From: Xanthobacter sp. NM-25
Lineage (GTDB): Bacteria; Pseudomonadota; Alphaproteobacteria; Rhizobiales; Xanthobacteraceae
Length of the DNA stretch: 64,000 nt
Assembly (NCBI RefSeq): GCF_022138605.1
Contig: NZ_JACBFS010000002.1
Location: forward strand, 558,001 to 622,000
Reading direction: 5' to 3'
Position numbers and translations under genes: made by a program. A model generated the notes under the pieces. That model was not told the origin of the DNA. It did no database searches and worked only from the letters and a program-made list of their open reading frames with translations. Below are positions 23,514 through 30,995 of this stretch, in pieces (the stretch's first letter is position 1; the number at the start of each line of letters is the position of its first letter).

Positions 23514-24527
23514 TCAGCAGGCAGGCGCCTCTTCGCTCGCCGCGGTGACATGCGAGCGGACAGGCGCCGCGCGCATGCCGAGGCGTTGCAGCAGCGCCGC
23601 GTCCCGGTCCCGGTCGGGATTGGCCGCCGTCAGCAGCGTGTCGCCGGTGAAGATGGAATTGGCGCCCGCCAGGAAGCAGAGCGCCTGCATCTCATCGCTC
23701 ATGGCCTCGCGCCCCGCCGAGAGCCGCACCACGCTGCGCGGCATGAGCAGGCGCGCCAGCGCCACCAGCCGCACGAAGGCGATGGGGTCCACCGGCGCGG
23801 CCCGGTCCATCACCGGCGCCCCGTCGATGGGCGTCCACATGTTCAGCGGCACGCTCTCCGGCGGCTCGTCCAGGCCGGCGAGCAGCACCAGCATGGCGAT
23901 GCGATCCTCCACCTCTTCACCCATGCCGACGATGCCGCCACAGCACAGCCTGATGCCGCCGGACCGCACCTGCGCCAGGGTCTCCAGCCGATCCTCCAGG
24001 GTCCGGGTGGAAACGATCTGCGGATAGAAGGCGGGGGAGGTGTCGACGTTGTGGTTGTAATAGTCGAGCCCCGCCTCGGCGAGGCGGGCCACCTGCGCCG
24101 CCGAGAGCATGCCCAACGTCACGCAGGCCTCGAGCCCCAGCGCCTTCACGCCGCGGATCATGGCGCATAGCGCCGCCATGTCCCGGTCCTTGGGGGCGCG
24201 CCAGGCCGCCCCCATGCAGAAGCGCGTGGCCCCGCCGGCCTTGGCGCGCCGGGCTTCCGCCAGAACCGCCTCCACCGCCATCAGCCTCGACGCCTGGACC
24301 CCGGTATCCCAATGGGCGCTCTGGGCACAATAGCCGCAATCCTCCGGGCAGCCCCCGGTCTTGATGGAGAGCAGCGTCGCCGTCTCCACCGTCTGCGGAT
24401 CGAAAGACTGGCGGTGGGTCAGTTGCGCCTGCAGCAGCAGTTCCGGAAAGGGCAGATCGTAAAGGGCCCGCGCCTGCGCCAGCGTCCAGCGGGGCGCCGC
24501 GGCCGGCGCGCGCACGGCCGGGGTCAT
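23514..24527 (-). CDS. bioB: Biotin synthase
   Basis: A 337-residue radical-SAM enzyme that inserts sulfur into dethiobiotin. The 4Fe-4S cysteines are C60, C64 and C67 in GGCPEDCGYCAQS. The 2Fe-2S cluster region is covered by YYNHNVDTSPAFY, IRLCCGGIVGMGE and RLSAGRE (the Arg ligand). ATG 24527 overlaps the bioY stop by 4 bases and gives the usual N-terminus. It lies at the end of bioR-bioY-bioB; the other biotin genes (bioF, D, A) are not in the window. Repression by BioR through the boxes before bioY is expected. Confidence 0.95.
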   Translation of the reverse strand: MTPAVRAPAAAPRWTLAQARALYDLPFPELLLQAQLTHRQSFDPQTVETATLLSIKTGGCPEDCGYCAQSAHWDTGVQASRLMAVEAVLAEARRAKAGGATRFCMGAAWRAPKDRDMAALCAMIRGVKALGLEACVTLGMLSAAQVARLAEAGLDYYNHNVDTSPAFYPQIVSTRTLEDRLETLAQVRSGGIRLCCGGIVGMGEEVEDRIAMLVLLAGLDEPPESVPLNMWTPIDGAPVMDRAAPVDPIAFVRLVALARLLMPRSVVRLSAGREAMSDEMQALCFLAGANSIFTGDTLLTAANPDRDRDAALLQRLGMRAAPVRSHVTAASEEAPAC

Positions 24528-25135
24528 CGGCCCAGCCCCGCGCGCAGGCGGGCGCGCAGACCGGCGGGCAACAGGCCCAGGCCCAGCGCCAGCACGGCGA
24601 TGTCGATCAGATCGCTGAGAAGGAAGGGGAACAGGCCCAGCGGCAGGATCCGCCCGGCGGGGACGAACAGGCCCAGCCACGCCAGGCCGCACGCATACAC
24701 CACCACGAGCCCCACCAGCATGGCCCCGAAGCGACCAAGGATGGCGCCTGCCCGACGGGCCGAAGCCCCCGCGCTATCGAACCGGCGCGCCAGGTGCCCG
24801 GTAACGCCGCTGGCCAGCAGGAAGCCGAGCAGATAGCCCCCGGTGGGCCCGACCATATAAGCGAGCCCCAGGCCCCGCTCCGGCGTGCCGGAAAACACCG
24901 GCAACCCCGCCGCCCCACAGGCCAGATAGGCCAGGAAGGTGACGGTGGCGCGCGCCGGGCCCAGCACGAGAGCGAGCGCCATCACCGCGAAGGTCTGCAG
25001 GGTCAGCGGCACCGGCCAGAACGGCACATGCAGTTTGGCGCTGAGGGTGAGCACGCCGACCCCCAACGCCACCACCGCCGCCCGCCGCAGCGCCTGCGGG
25101 CGGCGCGCAGTTTCCTGTGAAAGAGCCGTCTCCAT
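24524..25135 (-). CDS. bioY: Biotin transporter, substrate-binding (S) component
   Basis: A 203-residue membrane protein with about six helices. The BioY signature is KLHVPFWPVPLTLQTFAVM, then YLACGAAGLPVF and the glycine-rich MVGPTGGYLLGFLLA. It binds biotin and works alone or with an energy-coupling module; no bioM or bioN is seen nearby. ATG 25135 is preferred to 25147 because GAGG is 6 bases upstream of it. Translation is coupled to bioB. Three BioR boxes lie in the 100-bp leader. Confidence 0.93.
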   Translation of the reverse strand: METALSQETARRPQALRRAAVVALGVGVLTLSAKLHVPFWPVPLTLQTFAVMALALVLGPARATVTFLAYLACGAAGLPVFSGTPERGLGLAYMVGPTGGYLLGFLLASGVTGHLARRFDSAGASARRAGAILGRFGAMLVGLVVVYACGLAWLGLFVPAGRILPLGLFPFLLSDLIDIAVLALGLGLLPAGLRARLRAGLGR

Positions 25136-25147
25136 GCCGAACCTCAT

Positions 25148-25220
25148 TTATAGATAATTTTTACAACTATCTATAATGAATCCACGATAGGGCCGGAAAA
25201 GCAAGGCACGCTATCTATAA
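25148..25220 (-). promoter_or_regulatory. Three BioR boxes upstream of bioY
   Basis: TTATAGATAA (25148-25157), CTATCTATAA (25167-25176) and CTATCTATAA (25211-25220) match the known BioR consensus TTATMKATAA; the last two differ at one base. The first lies 13 bases from the bioY start. Three sites in a 100-bp gap suggest cooperative repression of bioY-bioB when biotin is sufficient. Confidence 0.92.
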
Positions 25221-25235
25221 TTTCAACCAGACCGC

Positions 25236-25904
25236 TCAGCCGACGATGGCGAAGGCGTCGCGCCGCCGCCCGCCCACGCCCGGCACCGGCCGTCGGCCGA
25301 TCCATTGCACATGCCGCGCCAGCGTCGCGCAGGCTGTCTCCACATCGCCTTTGCGCAGGGCCGCCAGGATCGCCCGATGGTCGTGATCGGTCCGCGCCTC
25401 CCAGTCCGACCGCCAGGCGGCGAACAGGAAGCGCGCGCTGGCGGCGTGCAGGTCGTCGATGGTCGCCAGCAGCCGCGACATGCCGCACGGCTCCAGAATG
25501 AGACGATGGAAGCGGCGATTGGCCTCCTCCCACGAGCGCACGTCGCGGGATTCGTCACCCGCCCGGGTCGCGGCCTCGGCGGCGGCGAGGATCGCCGGCG
25601 TCACATGCGGCGCCGCGTGCCGCAGTGCCAGCACCTCCAGCGCCGCCCGCATCTCCGCCACCTCCTTCACCTCCGAGAGATCGAAGGCGGCCACCCGCAC
25701 GCCGCGCCGCGGCTCGCTCACCGCCAGCCCCTGCGCCTCCAGGCGCCGGAACGCCTCGCGCACCGGCACATGGCTGGCGCCGAACTCCACCGCCACGTGA
25801 TCCTGCCGCAGCCGGGCGCCAGGCTCGATCTCGCCGGCGATGATCCGCTCCGCCAGGGTGCGGCAGATCCGTGCCGCCAGGGTCTCTTCCGATCGCGCTG
25901 TCAT
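25236..25904 (-). CDS. bioR: BioR, GntR-family biotin regulator
   Basis: A 222-residue GntR regulator of the FadR/FCD type. The winged helix spans residues ~5-75: ICRTLAERIIAGEIEPGARLRQDHVAVEFGASHVPVREAFRRLEAQGLA. The C-terminal all-helical FCD domain includes EVAEMRAALEVLALRHAAPH and a HRLILEPCG region. In Hyphomicrobiales that lack a DNA-binding BirA, BioR represses biotin genes. The start is ATG 25904. A BioR box covers the bases just upstream and three more precede bioY, so the gene is probably autoregulated and lies first in bioR-bioY-bioB. Confidence 0.92.
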   Translation of the reverse strand: MTARSEETLAARICRTLAERIIAGEIEPGARLRQDHVAVEFGASHVPVREAFRRLEAQGLAVSEPRRGVRVAAFDLSEVKEVAEMRAALEVLALRHAAPHVTPAILAAAEAATRAGDESRDVRSWEEANRRFHRLILEPCGMSRLLATIDDLHAASARFLFAAWRSDWEARTDHDHRAILAALRKGDVETACATLARHVQWIGRRPVPGVGGRRRDAFAIVG

Positions 25905-25908
25905 GATT

Positions 25909-25918
25909 TTATAGATAA
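25909..25918 (-). promoter_or_regulatory. BioR box upstream of bioR
   Basis: TTATAGATAA, identical to the first box before bioY, begins 4 bases upstream of the bioR start codon. This supports autoregulation. The rest of the gap to 26216 shows no gene. Confidence 0.88.
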
Positions 25919-26216
25919 TCTGCGTCGCCCCGCCTGTCGACGCCGCGGGCGCCGGACCAGCCCACCACCGGCGGATGCGTCGGGCCCGCCGCAAGCTTCC
26001 GGATAGGCCACTCCACCTTACCTCTCATTGGGTTGCGGGCGGATTGCATCTGGTGTGCGCGGGCAAATTGATATGTTATATGCCGCTGCGTCGGGCGGTG
26101 CCGATCGCCCGGCTCTGACCTCGTCGGGAGATGTCGTCCACCGGCCCTCTCGAGGACATTCAAGGCCGGTTGGACACGCCCGCCTCCGGGCTGGGCGCAT
26201 GGGCAAGGAGACTAGG

Positions 26217-26486
26217 ATGAAAGCGGCTCTCATCGTGGGCGCCATGGCGCTTGCTCTGGCGGGATGCAGTGAATATTCGCGTTCCGATCGCGCGGTGGGC
26301 GGCGCCCTGATCGGCGGCGGCGCGGGCGCGGCCATCGGCGCGGCGGCCACCGGCACTGGCACCGGCGCCCTGGTCGGCGGCCTGATCGGCGCTGGCACCG
26401 GTGCCATCGTCGGCGCCGAGACCACCCCCAAGGCCTGCTGGGCGCGCGATCGTTACGGCAATCGCTATCGGGTTCAGTGCCCCTGA
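26217..26486 (+). CDS. Glycine-zipper lipoprotein
   Basis: An 89-residue envelope protein. The signal ends in the lipobox LALAGC, so Cys18 should be acylated. Residues ~30-72 are a glycine zipper (GGALIGGGAGAAIGAAATGTGTG and GGLIGAGTGAIVGA), as in 17-kDa-antigen and YMGG proteins, which pack as membrane-spanning or surface helices. The tail ends CWARDRYGNRYRVQCP, with two Cys. AAGGAG 6 bases upstream fixes ATG 26217. It is monocistronic with a strong terminator. Outer-membrane anchoring is likely; the function is unknown. Confidence 0.85.
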   Translation: MKAALIVGAMALALAGCSEYSRSDRAVGGALIGGGAGAAIGAAATGTGTGALVGGLIGAGTGAIVGAETTPKACWARDRYGNRYRVQCP

Positions 26487-26522
26487 GCGCCGCCGCTGCG
26501 GCTGCTTGCGCACGACCATACG

Positions 26523-26550
26523 AAAGGGGCGCCCAGCGGGCGCCCCTTTT
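26523..26550 (+). terminator. Rho-independent terminator of the lipoprotein gene
   Basis: GGGGCGCCC and GGGCGCCCC flank a 3-base loop, with AAA before and TTTT after. A direct repeat of CCCCATGAGTGG follows at about 26559-26581. Confidence 0.9.
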
Positions 26551-26625
26551 GCTTTTGCCCCATGAGTGGCCCCATGAGTGGCCCATCATGGGGTCGATGA
26601 CCGGCCGATGCCGACCCTGCGCCCT

Positions 26626-26802
26626 CTAAGGCACCGTGGGTCCGCGACGAAACAAGCCGATGACCGCAGACGCGACAAACAAGATCAGCGCCACGAAAAA
26701 GATCAGTTTCGCGATCTCGATGGCTGTTCCCGCAATTCCGCCGAAGCCGAGAACGGCGGCGATGAGTGCGATAATGAGAAAGCTGATCGCCCACCCAAAC
26801 AT
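26626..26802 (-). CDS. DUF1328 small membrane protein (YtjA family)
   Basis: A 58-residue protein with two membrane helices: MFGWAISFLIIALIAAVLGF, then the GGIAGTAIEIAKLIFF loop and LILFVASAVIGLF. This is the full length of the family. GGAGG 6 bases upstream fixes ATG 26802. Homologues are widespread and often stress-induced. A perfect sigma-EcfG promoter lies 87-111 bases upstream, which supports general-stress control. Confidence 0.9.
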   Translation of the reverse strand: MFGWAISFLIIALIAAVLGFGGIAGTAIEIAKLIFFVALILFVASAVIGLFRRGPTVP

Positions 26803-26888
26803 GATCACCTCCAGTGCTGAACATGCGCTGCAGCGATACCTGTTTCTGTGCTGCACATCTGCATGATGAAAGTTGTCATGCCCTCTTC

Positions 26889-26913
26889 AACGCAAAATGT
26901 GGGAGCCTGTTCC
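26889..26913 (-). promoter_or_regulatory. Sigma-EcfG promoter of the DUF1328 gene
   Basis: On the reverse strand, GGAAC (26913-26909), 16 bases, CGTT (26892-26889). This is an exact match to the alphaproteobacterial general-stress promoter. Transcription would begin near 26880, leaving a leader of about 80 bases. Confidence 0.85.
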
Positions 26914-26960
26914 ATCGCAATGCACGTCACGGGATCGGGCAACGGAGCCGCCGCGCGCGG

Positions 26961-26985
26961 GGAACCGCCTGCCACCACAGGCGTT
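26961..26985 (+). promoter_or_regulatory. Sigma-EcfG promoter of the small gene at 27016
   Basis: GGAAC (26961-26965), 16 bases, CGTT (26982-26985), again exact. It is divergent from the DUF1328 promoter. The start site would lie about 25 bases before ATG 27016, just leaving room for the GGAGG ribosome site. Confidence 0.85.
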
Positions 26986-27015
26986 GTACACGCACCAACG
27001 AGCATGGAGGCCCCC

Positions 27016-27288
27016 ATGAACGGCATGAGATCATCCCCCACGGCCCCCACCGGCCGGCCGCCCATCGGCTACGACCGGCTGGAGTTCGCGCCGCAGGACT
27101 GTGGGCGCGACTTCCCCTCCCCACCGCGCCGACGGCGGGTGGGTGACGAGGAGCGCGCCCACCTGCGCCGCGTGACGGCGGACCTGCGAGCCCAGCCGGG
27201 CGATGACCACCAGCGCACCGGCTCCGACCTCGACATGGACAGCGAGGCGCCGCCAGGCGACGGCTCCTCCCGGCTCTATCGCGACTAG
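27016..27288 (+). CDS. Small hypothetical protein, probably a general-stress gene
   Basis: A 90-residue hydrophilic protein with no recognised domain. The N-terminal third is Pro/Ser-rich (SSPTAPTGRPPIGYDRLEF), the middle is basic (PPRRRRVGDEERAHLRRVTADLRAQPGDD), and the tail is acidic, ending SSRLYRD. It has no signal peptide or membrane helix. GGAGG lies 5 bases before ATG 27016, and a perfect sigma-EcfG promoter is immediately upstream. These two signals are the main evidence that it is a gene. The same frame is open back to 26848, but the promoter would then lie inside the coding region. Confidence 0.6.
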   Translation: MNGMRSSPTAPTGRPPIGYDRLEFAPQDCGRDFPSPPRRRRVGDEERAHLRRVTADLRAQPGDDHQRTGSDLDMDSEAPPGDGSSRLYRD

Positions 27289-27583
27289 GCCGCGGCGATT
27301 CAGCCGGATCACGGCGCCCCAGGGGCGGCACCCTGGTTGCCTTATGGCCATCAGGGTGCCAGATGTAAGCCATTGCCTGCGGCAACAGGCGCGCCGGGCC
27401 ACCGGCAAGCCGGACTTGAAGGCTCGACGGGGCATGCGAGTGGAGTGTGGCGGCCCGTCCCAAGGGGCCATCACGCGAGGTCCGACCGCCGCGCGCCGGC
27501 CTGCCGCCAAGGTCCGTTCATCCTGGCAGCGCCCCTGCGCGGGTGCGGCCCTCGCGTTTCATTTGATGTGTCGATCTACGCCC

Positions 27584-27895
27584 ATGACCAAACAGAACCA
27601 GCGAGACATCCGCGCCATGCGCATGCCCCATCGACGCGACATCTCCGCGCGGCAGGATCTTTTGGGACGGGAGCTGCGCCAATTGTTTGACGATTATGCG
27701 CAGGAGTCCGTACCGGACGAATTGGAGAGCCTCGCCCGTCGGCTGCAGACCGCCTTGACCGACCACCCCAAGGACGAGGCCCGGCACGACGAAGCGCCCC
27801 AGGATGAAATGACGAAACGCGGGACGCCCCAGGAGGAGACAGCGCCCACGCCCGCCGGGACGACGCCGCCCACCGAGGGCCGGGACGAGACCTGA
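27584..27895 (+). CDS. NepR-like anti-sigma factor
   Basis: A protein of about 103 residues. The core LLGRELRQLFDDYAQESVPDELESLARRLQTAL (about 24-56) matches the two-helix NepR pattern, in which a (I/L)G-x-x-LR-x-x-(Y/F)D stretch is followed by VPD and a second helix. NepR binds the general-stress sigma factor EcfG and is removed by phosphorylated PhyR. The acidic tail (DHPKDEARHDEAPQDE...) is longer than usual. No ecfG or phyR is adjacent, so this is probably a paralogue. ATG 27584 or an in-frame ATG at 27566 may be the start; neither has a good ribosome site. The 295-bp gap before it shows no gene. Confidence 0.72.
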   Translation: MTKQNQRDIRAMRMPHRRDISARQDLLGRELRQLFDDYAQESVPDELESLARRLQTALTDHPKDEARHDEAPQDEMTKRGTPQEETAPTPAGTTPPTEGRDET

Positions 27896-28236
27896 CAGGG
27901 CGCTCGCCAGCGCAACCCAGCTCACCGCCCCAGGACGTCGTACACCACCTCATCACGCCCGCATGTTCTCGAACAGATAGATGCCCGGTTTCACCCCTGA
28001 CGCTGGGAACCCTTGCGGACCAAACGCCGAAGACCCGCCGCAAGGCCGACACCTCCCGTTCAGCCGCAGTTCGCGCAGGACCACGGCAGCATCACCCGAC
28101 GCAGCAGATGAGGCCTGATCGCCGGTCGGAAGAGCGGCTGTGTTCAGCGCCCCCCGGCATGCGGGGCAGCAACATGTCCCGGCAACCAACACCATGAGGG
28201 CGGCGCCGGGCCAGATGCGCGGAATGCAAACGGACG
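27896..28236. other. Gap with no convincing gene
   Basis: This holds the space between the NepR-like gene and the convergent sulfotransferase gene. An 80-codon reverse frame (27953-28195) is open but has no ribosome site and reads as low-complexity Cys/Gly/Ala sequence. No clear terminator was found. Confidence 0.5.
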
Positions 28237-30885
28237 CTAGAGCTTCAGCCCCGCGCTCCGCTTCTTCGCCCGCTTCCCATCCTTGCCGTTGGGATCAATT
28301 TGGCTGCAGTGCAAGAACGCGCCCTTCGCAGCCTTCAGTTGGCCGAGCTCCTGCAGAGCCACCCCCCAGAAATACCACGCATCGGCGTGCGCGGGGGCGT
28401 AGACGATCGCATTCCGATAGGCGTTTTCCGCCGCCGCCGACCGGCCGAGCTTGCGATAGCAGTGCCCCAGCTGCACCCAGGTGAGGAAAAGTGACGGTCG
28501 CAACAACAGCGCCTGGCGATATTCATTGCAGGCCTCAAGCCACTTTTCTGCCTGCTTATACTTGCCGCCGCGCAAGATGAACGCTTCAACCCTTTGCGTG
28601 ATGCGCTTTTCTGACAGCCCGTTGAGAAAGCGCGTGAGGCCGTCGGGCGCCCGGGTCTCATCGGCACCGTCCGCAGAAAGACAGGCCGGATCATAAGCCA
28701 CCGGCACGACGCGCTGGCTGGCCTTTTCCGCCGCCGACACGCGCTTCGTCAGTTCCGCAATCTCCCAGAAGCGTTCATCCACGCTCCGCTTCAGCGTGTC
28801 GATTTCGTGCTGTGCCGCGACGCGCCCCTCCTCCAGCCGGCTGCGCGTGCCTTCGAGATCACGCATGGCCTGCGCCAGAAGCGCCTCCTTCTGGGACAAA
28901 TCTTCCGTCAGCCGTGCGACCGACTGCTCTGTCGCATCGCTCGCCGACACGCGCTTCGTCAGTTCCGCGATTTCCCAGAATCTCTCATCCAGGCTTTGCT
29001 TCAGCGCATCGCGTTCGCTGGACAGGGCCGCGACCACTTTCGGATGCCCCGCCTTGAGGACCTCGCTTTCCGCGCGCAGGTGTTCCAACTGGCTGCGGGC
29101 GTCCGCCAGTTCCTCCGTGGCACTCTCCAGCGCCGCACTCTTCTGCGACAGCTCTTCCTTCAAACCTGGAAGCGACCGGCTCGCATCTTCCGCCGCGAAG
29201 ATGCGTTTTGCCAACTCCGAAATCTCCCAGAAGCGGTCATCCAGGCTCTGCCGAAGCGCATCGCGTTCACCGGAAAGCGTGCGGATCGCTTCCCCATGCT
29301 CCCGCTTCAGGGTGCCGATTTCCTCGTTCGCCGCGACCCGCTCCTGTTCCTTTCGGCTCCGGAGCTCATCAAGATCGCGGCTGAGCGCTGCCAGAACAGC
29401 ATCCTTCTGGGCCAGCACCTGAGAGAAGACGCTCAGCTGCGTCGTCAGCTCCCGCTCGCGGAGCTGTTCCTCGCTGAGCCGCCGATCGCGCTCATCCAGC
29501 AGAGTGGACAGGCGGGCGTTGTCCTTGGTCAGCTCGACGCTTCGCTTCTCCGCGACGTTACGGGCCGCATCCGCCGCGATCTGCGCCTCCCGCCGCTCCT
29601 CGGCCACAACCTCCCTTTGCTTCAACGCCTCCCGCGCATCCCGCGCCGCCGCCGAAGCCGCCTCCACCTCACGGCCGCGCTGCCCGAGGTCGCTCCGCAG
29701 CTGCGCGTTCTCCTGGCGCAGAGCTTCAAGGCTCTCGCTGGCGCGGGCCAGGGCACTGCGCCCCTGCTCACAATCGCGCTCAAGCTCGGCCACGCGCGCA
29801 TCCCGCGCCGCCTGTAGTTCGCTCAAGGCCTGCTCGGAGGCCACCACACTCCCGTTCAGGCGGGCGCACTCCGCCTGCAGCGCCTCCACCTGCGCGGCGA
29901 GGGACGACAGCGTCCGCCCCCCCTCCTCCAGCTGGCTCTTGGCCTGTGAAAGCTCCGCCTGAACTGCACCGACGCGCTTCCGCGTCCGCACACCGGCGCC
30001 GATCAGCGGCGACAAATTCGTGATACCCGAGGCGAATTCTTCCCGAATTGCGTCCAGCGCGGAAAAATCCTGCGGCCGCTCGCCATCCGCGACCCAGCTC
30101 TCCAGAATGCCATAGACATCCCGCAGCCACGCGGGGTTGGCGTGATTTGTCAAAATCTCCGCCCGCGGCGCCCGATTGTGCCGCAGGCTCGGAAGCAGGA
30201 ACTCACCGATGCCGGCGGCCACACGCTCCGACAAGCGCGGCCAACGAAAGCCGAGATGCCGGCTCATGCCCTCGACGACACCCGCCCAGTCATCGAGAAG
30301 ACGGTCGTAGGAGGTGAAGCTGCGCGTCATGCCACGACTGTCATGCTCCGCACTCAGAACATGACCGAGCCAGATCAAGCGGCCGAGGTCCGGCTCGATG
30401 CCGTTGCGCTGATAGAGCGACTGGCCGACGTCCTGCGGCCCACGATGAATGTGAACGACAACCGGACGAATCCCCTCCGCCTCCAGCACCCCCCGCCAGA
30501 ACGGCAGCAGGCGGCAGATCCGCGGGTCCTTGAGGACGAAGAGGGGCGACTGCCCAAATTCACGCCCCAGAGCATCGATCGCCTGGCCCTTGAACATCTC
30601 GGCGTGCGGCGTCTCAAGCCAATCCCGACTAAATGGAAGCCAGTCATCCCAAGTCGAACCCGCCGACTCGAGAATCGCATTATTCAGATCGCGAACGGTA
30701 TTTGATTCAAAGTAACCCTTCGGATTCGGCGAATGCGGCGCCATCAGGTCCTTCGGCAGATCGCAGCCCAGCTGTGCCAGAACCCCCGCCAGCGCGGATG
30801 TCCCCGACCGATGCATCCCCAAGACAAGAACCGCGGTGCGCTGCGTGGGCTGTCGAATGGAACCCTCCACCTGGGTCATCTCCAT
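28237..30885 (-). CDS. Sulfotransferase / coiled-coil / TPR fusion protein
   Basis: An 882-residue protein in three parts. Residues ~17-270 are a sulfotransferase-fold domain: GMHRSGTSALAG (from 23) is the 5'-phosphosulfate loop, and VVVHIHRGPQDVGQSLYQRNG supplies the 3'-phosphate Arg and Ser. Residues ~330-770 are a long charged coiled coil; near its end (S)LD-D/E-RFWEI-x-EL-x-KR recurs three times. The C-terminal ~100 residues form TPR-like helices (WLEACNEYRQALLLRPSLFLTWVQLGHCYRKLG, NAYRNAIVYAPAHADAWYFWGVAL). It probably transfers sulfate from PAPS to a glycan, with the coil and TPR parts for assembly. It sits downstream of glycan genes on the same strand. ATG 30885 is chosen over an upstream ATG for its ribosome site. 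Confidence 0.72.
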   Translation of the reverse strand: MEMTQVEGSIRQPTQRTAVLVLGMHRSGTSALAGVLAQLGCDLPKDLMAPHSPNPKGYFESNTVRDLNNAILESAGSTWDDWLPFSRDWLETPHAEMFKGQAIDALGREFGQSPLFVLKDPRICRLLPFWRGVLEAEGIRPVVVHIHRGPQDVGQSLYQRNGIEPDLGRLIWLGHVLSAEHDSRGMTRSFTSYDRLLDDWAGVVEGMSRHLGFRWPRLSERVAAGIGEFLLPSLRHNRAPRAEILTNHANPAWLRDVYGILESWVADGERPQDFSALDAIREEFASGITNLSPLIGAGVRTRKRVGAVQAELSQAKSQLEEGGRTLSSLAAQVEALQAECARLNGSVVASEQALSELQAARDARVAELERDCEQGRSALARASESLEALRQENAQLRSDLGQRGREVEAASAAARDAREALKQREVVAEERREAQIAADAARNVAEKRSVELTKDNARLSTLLDERDRRLSEEQLRERELTTQLSVFSQVLAQKDAVLAALSRDLDELRSRKEQERVAANEEIGTLKREHGEAIRTLSGERDALRQSLDDRFWEISELAKRIFAAEDASRSLPGLKEELSQKSAALESATEELADARSQLEHLRAESEVLKAGHPKVVAALSSERDALKQSLDERFWEIAELTKRVSASDATEQSVARLTEDLSQKEALLAQAMRDLEGTRSRLEEGRVAAQHEIDTLKRSVDERFWEIAELTKRVSAAEKASQRVVPVAYDPACLSADGADETRAPDGLTRFLNGLSEKRITQRVEAFILRGGKYKQAEKWLEACNEYRQALLLRPSLFLTWVQLGHCYRKLGRSAAAENAYRNAIVYAPAHADAWYFWGVALQELGQLKAAKGAFLHCSQIDPNGKDGKRAKKRSAGLKL

Positions 30886-30995
30886 GGCGTCCCGCTCTTT
30901 CCTGTCTCTCACATCTGCATCGGGCCGATCCGGGGATCTAGCACGGACGGGGACAGCGCCGCCACATGCAAAGTCATGCAACTATGGGCGCAGCC

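Noticed and set aside
27953..28195. Reverse 80-codon frame between the NepR-like and sulfotransferase genes.
   Set aside because: No ribosome site, low-complexity composition and no domain; kept only as part of the gap entry.
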